A stretch of DNA of 14,176 nucleotides. Origin: a bacterium (GTDB lineage Bacteria; Bacteroidota; Ignavibacteria; Kapaibacteriales; UBA961). Shown here piece after piece: positions 13,249 to 14,176 of this stretch. The position numbers and the translations under genes were made by a program. Position 1 is the stretch's first letter, and every line of letters begins with the position of its first letter. The notes beneath the pieces were generated by a model. It was given only the letters and a program-made list of their open reading frames with translations. It had not been told where the DNA came from and did no database searches. Location: assembly GCA_022844575.1 (NCBI GenBank), contig JALHLL010000070.1, positions 1 through 14,176 on the forward strand, written 5' to 3'.

Positions 13249-14148
13249 ATGATAATGAATTACGAAGAGACATTATATTCTTTAGCAAAAGATGATAATA
13301 ATATTATTGTTATGACTGCCGAGAATCGAGCTCCGATACGCTCATTGCCGAATAGACTCGGTACTCAATTTATTGATGTGGGTATTGCAGAACAGACAAT
13401 GATAGGTATGGCGGCGGGATTGGCATTGCGTGGTAATATAGTATTTACCCATGCTTTGGCATCGTTTTTAACAATGCGTGCTTTTGAATTTATTCGCACC
13501 GATATTGGCATCGCGAATTTGCCCGTACTTATGACAGGATTTATTCCGGGTATTTTATCAGAAGCAAATGGAGCAACACATCAGGCGATAGAAGATATAG
13601 GGTTGATGCGAATGATACCTAATATCAATATTTTTTCGCCGAGTGATGAAAGAGATTTGGTACTTGCAATTCCTACGTTGGTGCGAAGCCGAATGCCATG
13701 GTATATACGTTATACTAATCGCCCTTCAGTAGTGGAAAAACACAGCGAATTTGTAATAGGACAAAGCGAGGAATTCGGTTCCGGCAATGATATAGTAATA
13801 TTTACACATGGTTATTTGTTTGCGGAAAGCATGGAGGCAGCGGAAAGTCTCGAAAATCTCGGTTACGATGTTTGCGTTGTCAATATGAGAACATTAAAAC
13901 CCGTGGATGAGGATGTGATTATAAGCCATGCACTTAATGCCGATGTATTATGTGTTGTTGAGGATCATTTTCAGAAAGGTGCTTTGTTTACAATTATCGC
14001 CGAAACATTGACCGCAAAAAATATCAGTGCTAAAGTAATGCCGATTTCTCTCAATTATTGGCATAAACCTACCTTGATGAAGAATTTATTGCTCCACGAA
14101 AAATTGACCGGAAAAGCGATATCCGAAAGAATCATTTCATCATTATAA
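13249..14148 (+). CDS. Transketolase-like C-terminal (pyrimidine-binding and C-terminal domain) subunit
   Basis: This 299-residue partner carries the remaining two transketolase domains. DVGIAEQTMIGMAAGLAL (43-60) contains the glutamate (E48) that activates the TPP pyrimidine ring. FTHALASFLTMRAFEFIR (66-83) and NGATHQAIEDIGLMRMIPN (107-125) with H111 follow, as in the E. coli transketolase pyrimidine domain. NIFSPSDERD (127-136) and a C-terminal transketolase fold (about 180-299) with NMRTLKPVDED complete the protein. The alpha and beta subunits together equal one transketolase, about 585 residues. Start choice: ATG at 13249, with a second in-frame ATG at 13255 that would give the more usual MNYEETL start. 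No Shine-Dalgarno site. After the stop there are 25 nt with a repeated AAGATA and then ATG at 14174, possibly the next gene of the cluster, cut by the window end. Confidence 0.9.
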   Translation: MIMNYEETLYSLAKDDNNIIVMTAENRAPIRSLPNRLGTQFIDVGIAEQTMIGMAAGLALRGNIVFTHALASFLTMRAFEFIRTDIGIANLPVLMTGFIPGILSEANGATHQAIEDIGLMRMIPNINIFSPSDERDLVLAIPTLVRSRMPWYIRYTNRPSVVEKHSEFVIGQSEEFGSGNDIVIFTHGYLFAESMEAAESLENLGYDVCVVNMRTLKPVDEDVIISHALNADVLCVVEDHFQKGALFTIIAETLTAKNISAKVMPISLNYWHKPTLMKNLLLHEKLTGKAISERIISSL

Positions 14149-14176
14149 TTAAGATAAAGATAAAGTAAAAATTATG

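Noticed and set aside
14149..14176. Short AAGATA repeat and ATG at the window end
   Set aside because: Two repeat units are too few to call a repeat, and a start codon without any following codons cannot be supported as a gene.

Overview
The window is moderately AT-rich bacterial DNA. It most likely comes from the Bacteroidota/Chlorobiota (FCB) group. Three things point there: the order Nif3-like protein, C4 zinc-ribbon coiled-coil protein, RNase P RNA; the near absence of Shine-Dalgarno sequences ahead of most start codons; and the general look of the conserved proteins. This assignment is inference and no species can be named.

Region 1 (1-2768, + strand) holds a 5'-truncated Nif3-like metalloprotein, a coiled-coil protein with a C-terminal zinc ribbon, rnpB (1494-1920, with helices P1, P2, P3, P18 and an extra P19-like hairpin readable by eye), a single-domain Hpt phosphotransfer protein starting 11 nt after rnpB, and a small exported protein with a TolB-N/FlgO-like beginning. 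A strong intrinsic terminator (2801-2835) closes this region. It also shows that cinA starts at 2846 and not at the upstream ATG.

Region 2 (2846-7376, + strand) holds cinA and tsaD, overlapping by ATGA, followed by a two-gene unit. The first gene of that unit is an unusual fusion of a DUF4505 domain (the family of human mitochondrial C8orf82) with a PaaI-type hotdog thioesterase. The second is a membrane-anchored YkuE-like metallophosphoesterase with an internal twin-arginine-like motif. A GC-rich hairpin sits at the convergent junction.

Region 3 (7395-10272, - strand) is a tightly spaced three-gene unit transcribed in the order PHP-domain phosphoesterase, GT-C-type membrane glycosyltransferase, ribH (lumazine synthase).

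Region 4 (10273-14176) begins with a 268-bp divergent intergenic region. It carries a roughly 76-bp imperfect inverted repeat and a set of GTAACA repeats on an 11-bp period. Downstream, on the + strand, is the start of a surface-glycan cluster: a GT-B-fold transferase, an SpsF-like cytidylyltransferase, and a transketolase split into two subunits. My inference is that the transketolase pair makes a sugar precursor that is activated with CTP and transferred to a glycan. The window ends at what may be the ATG of the next gene (14174), so the cluster is incomplete here. No tRNA, CRISPR array, insertion sequence or phage gene was seen.
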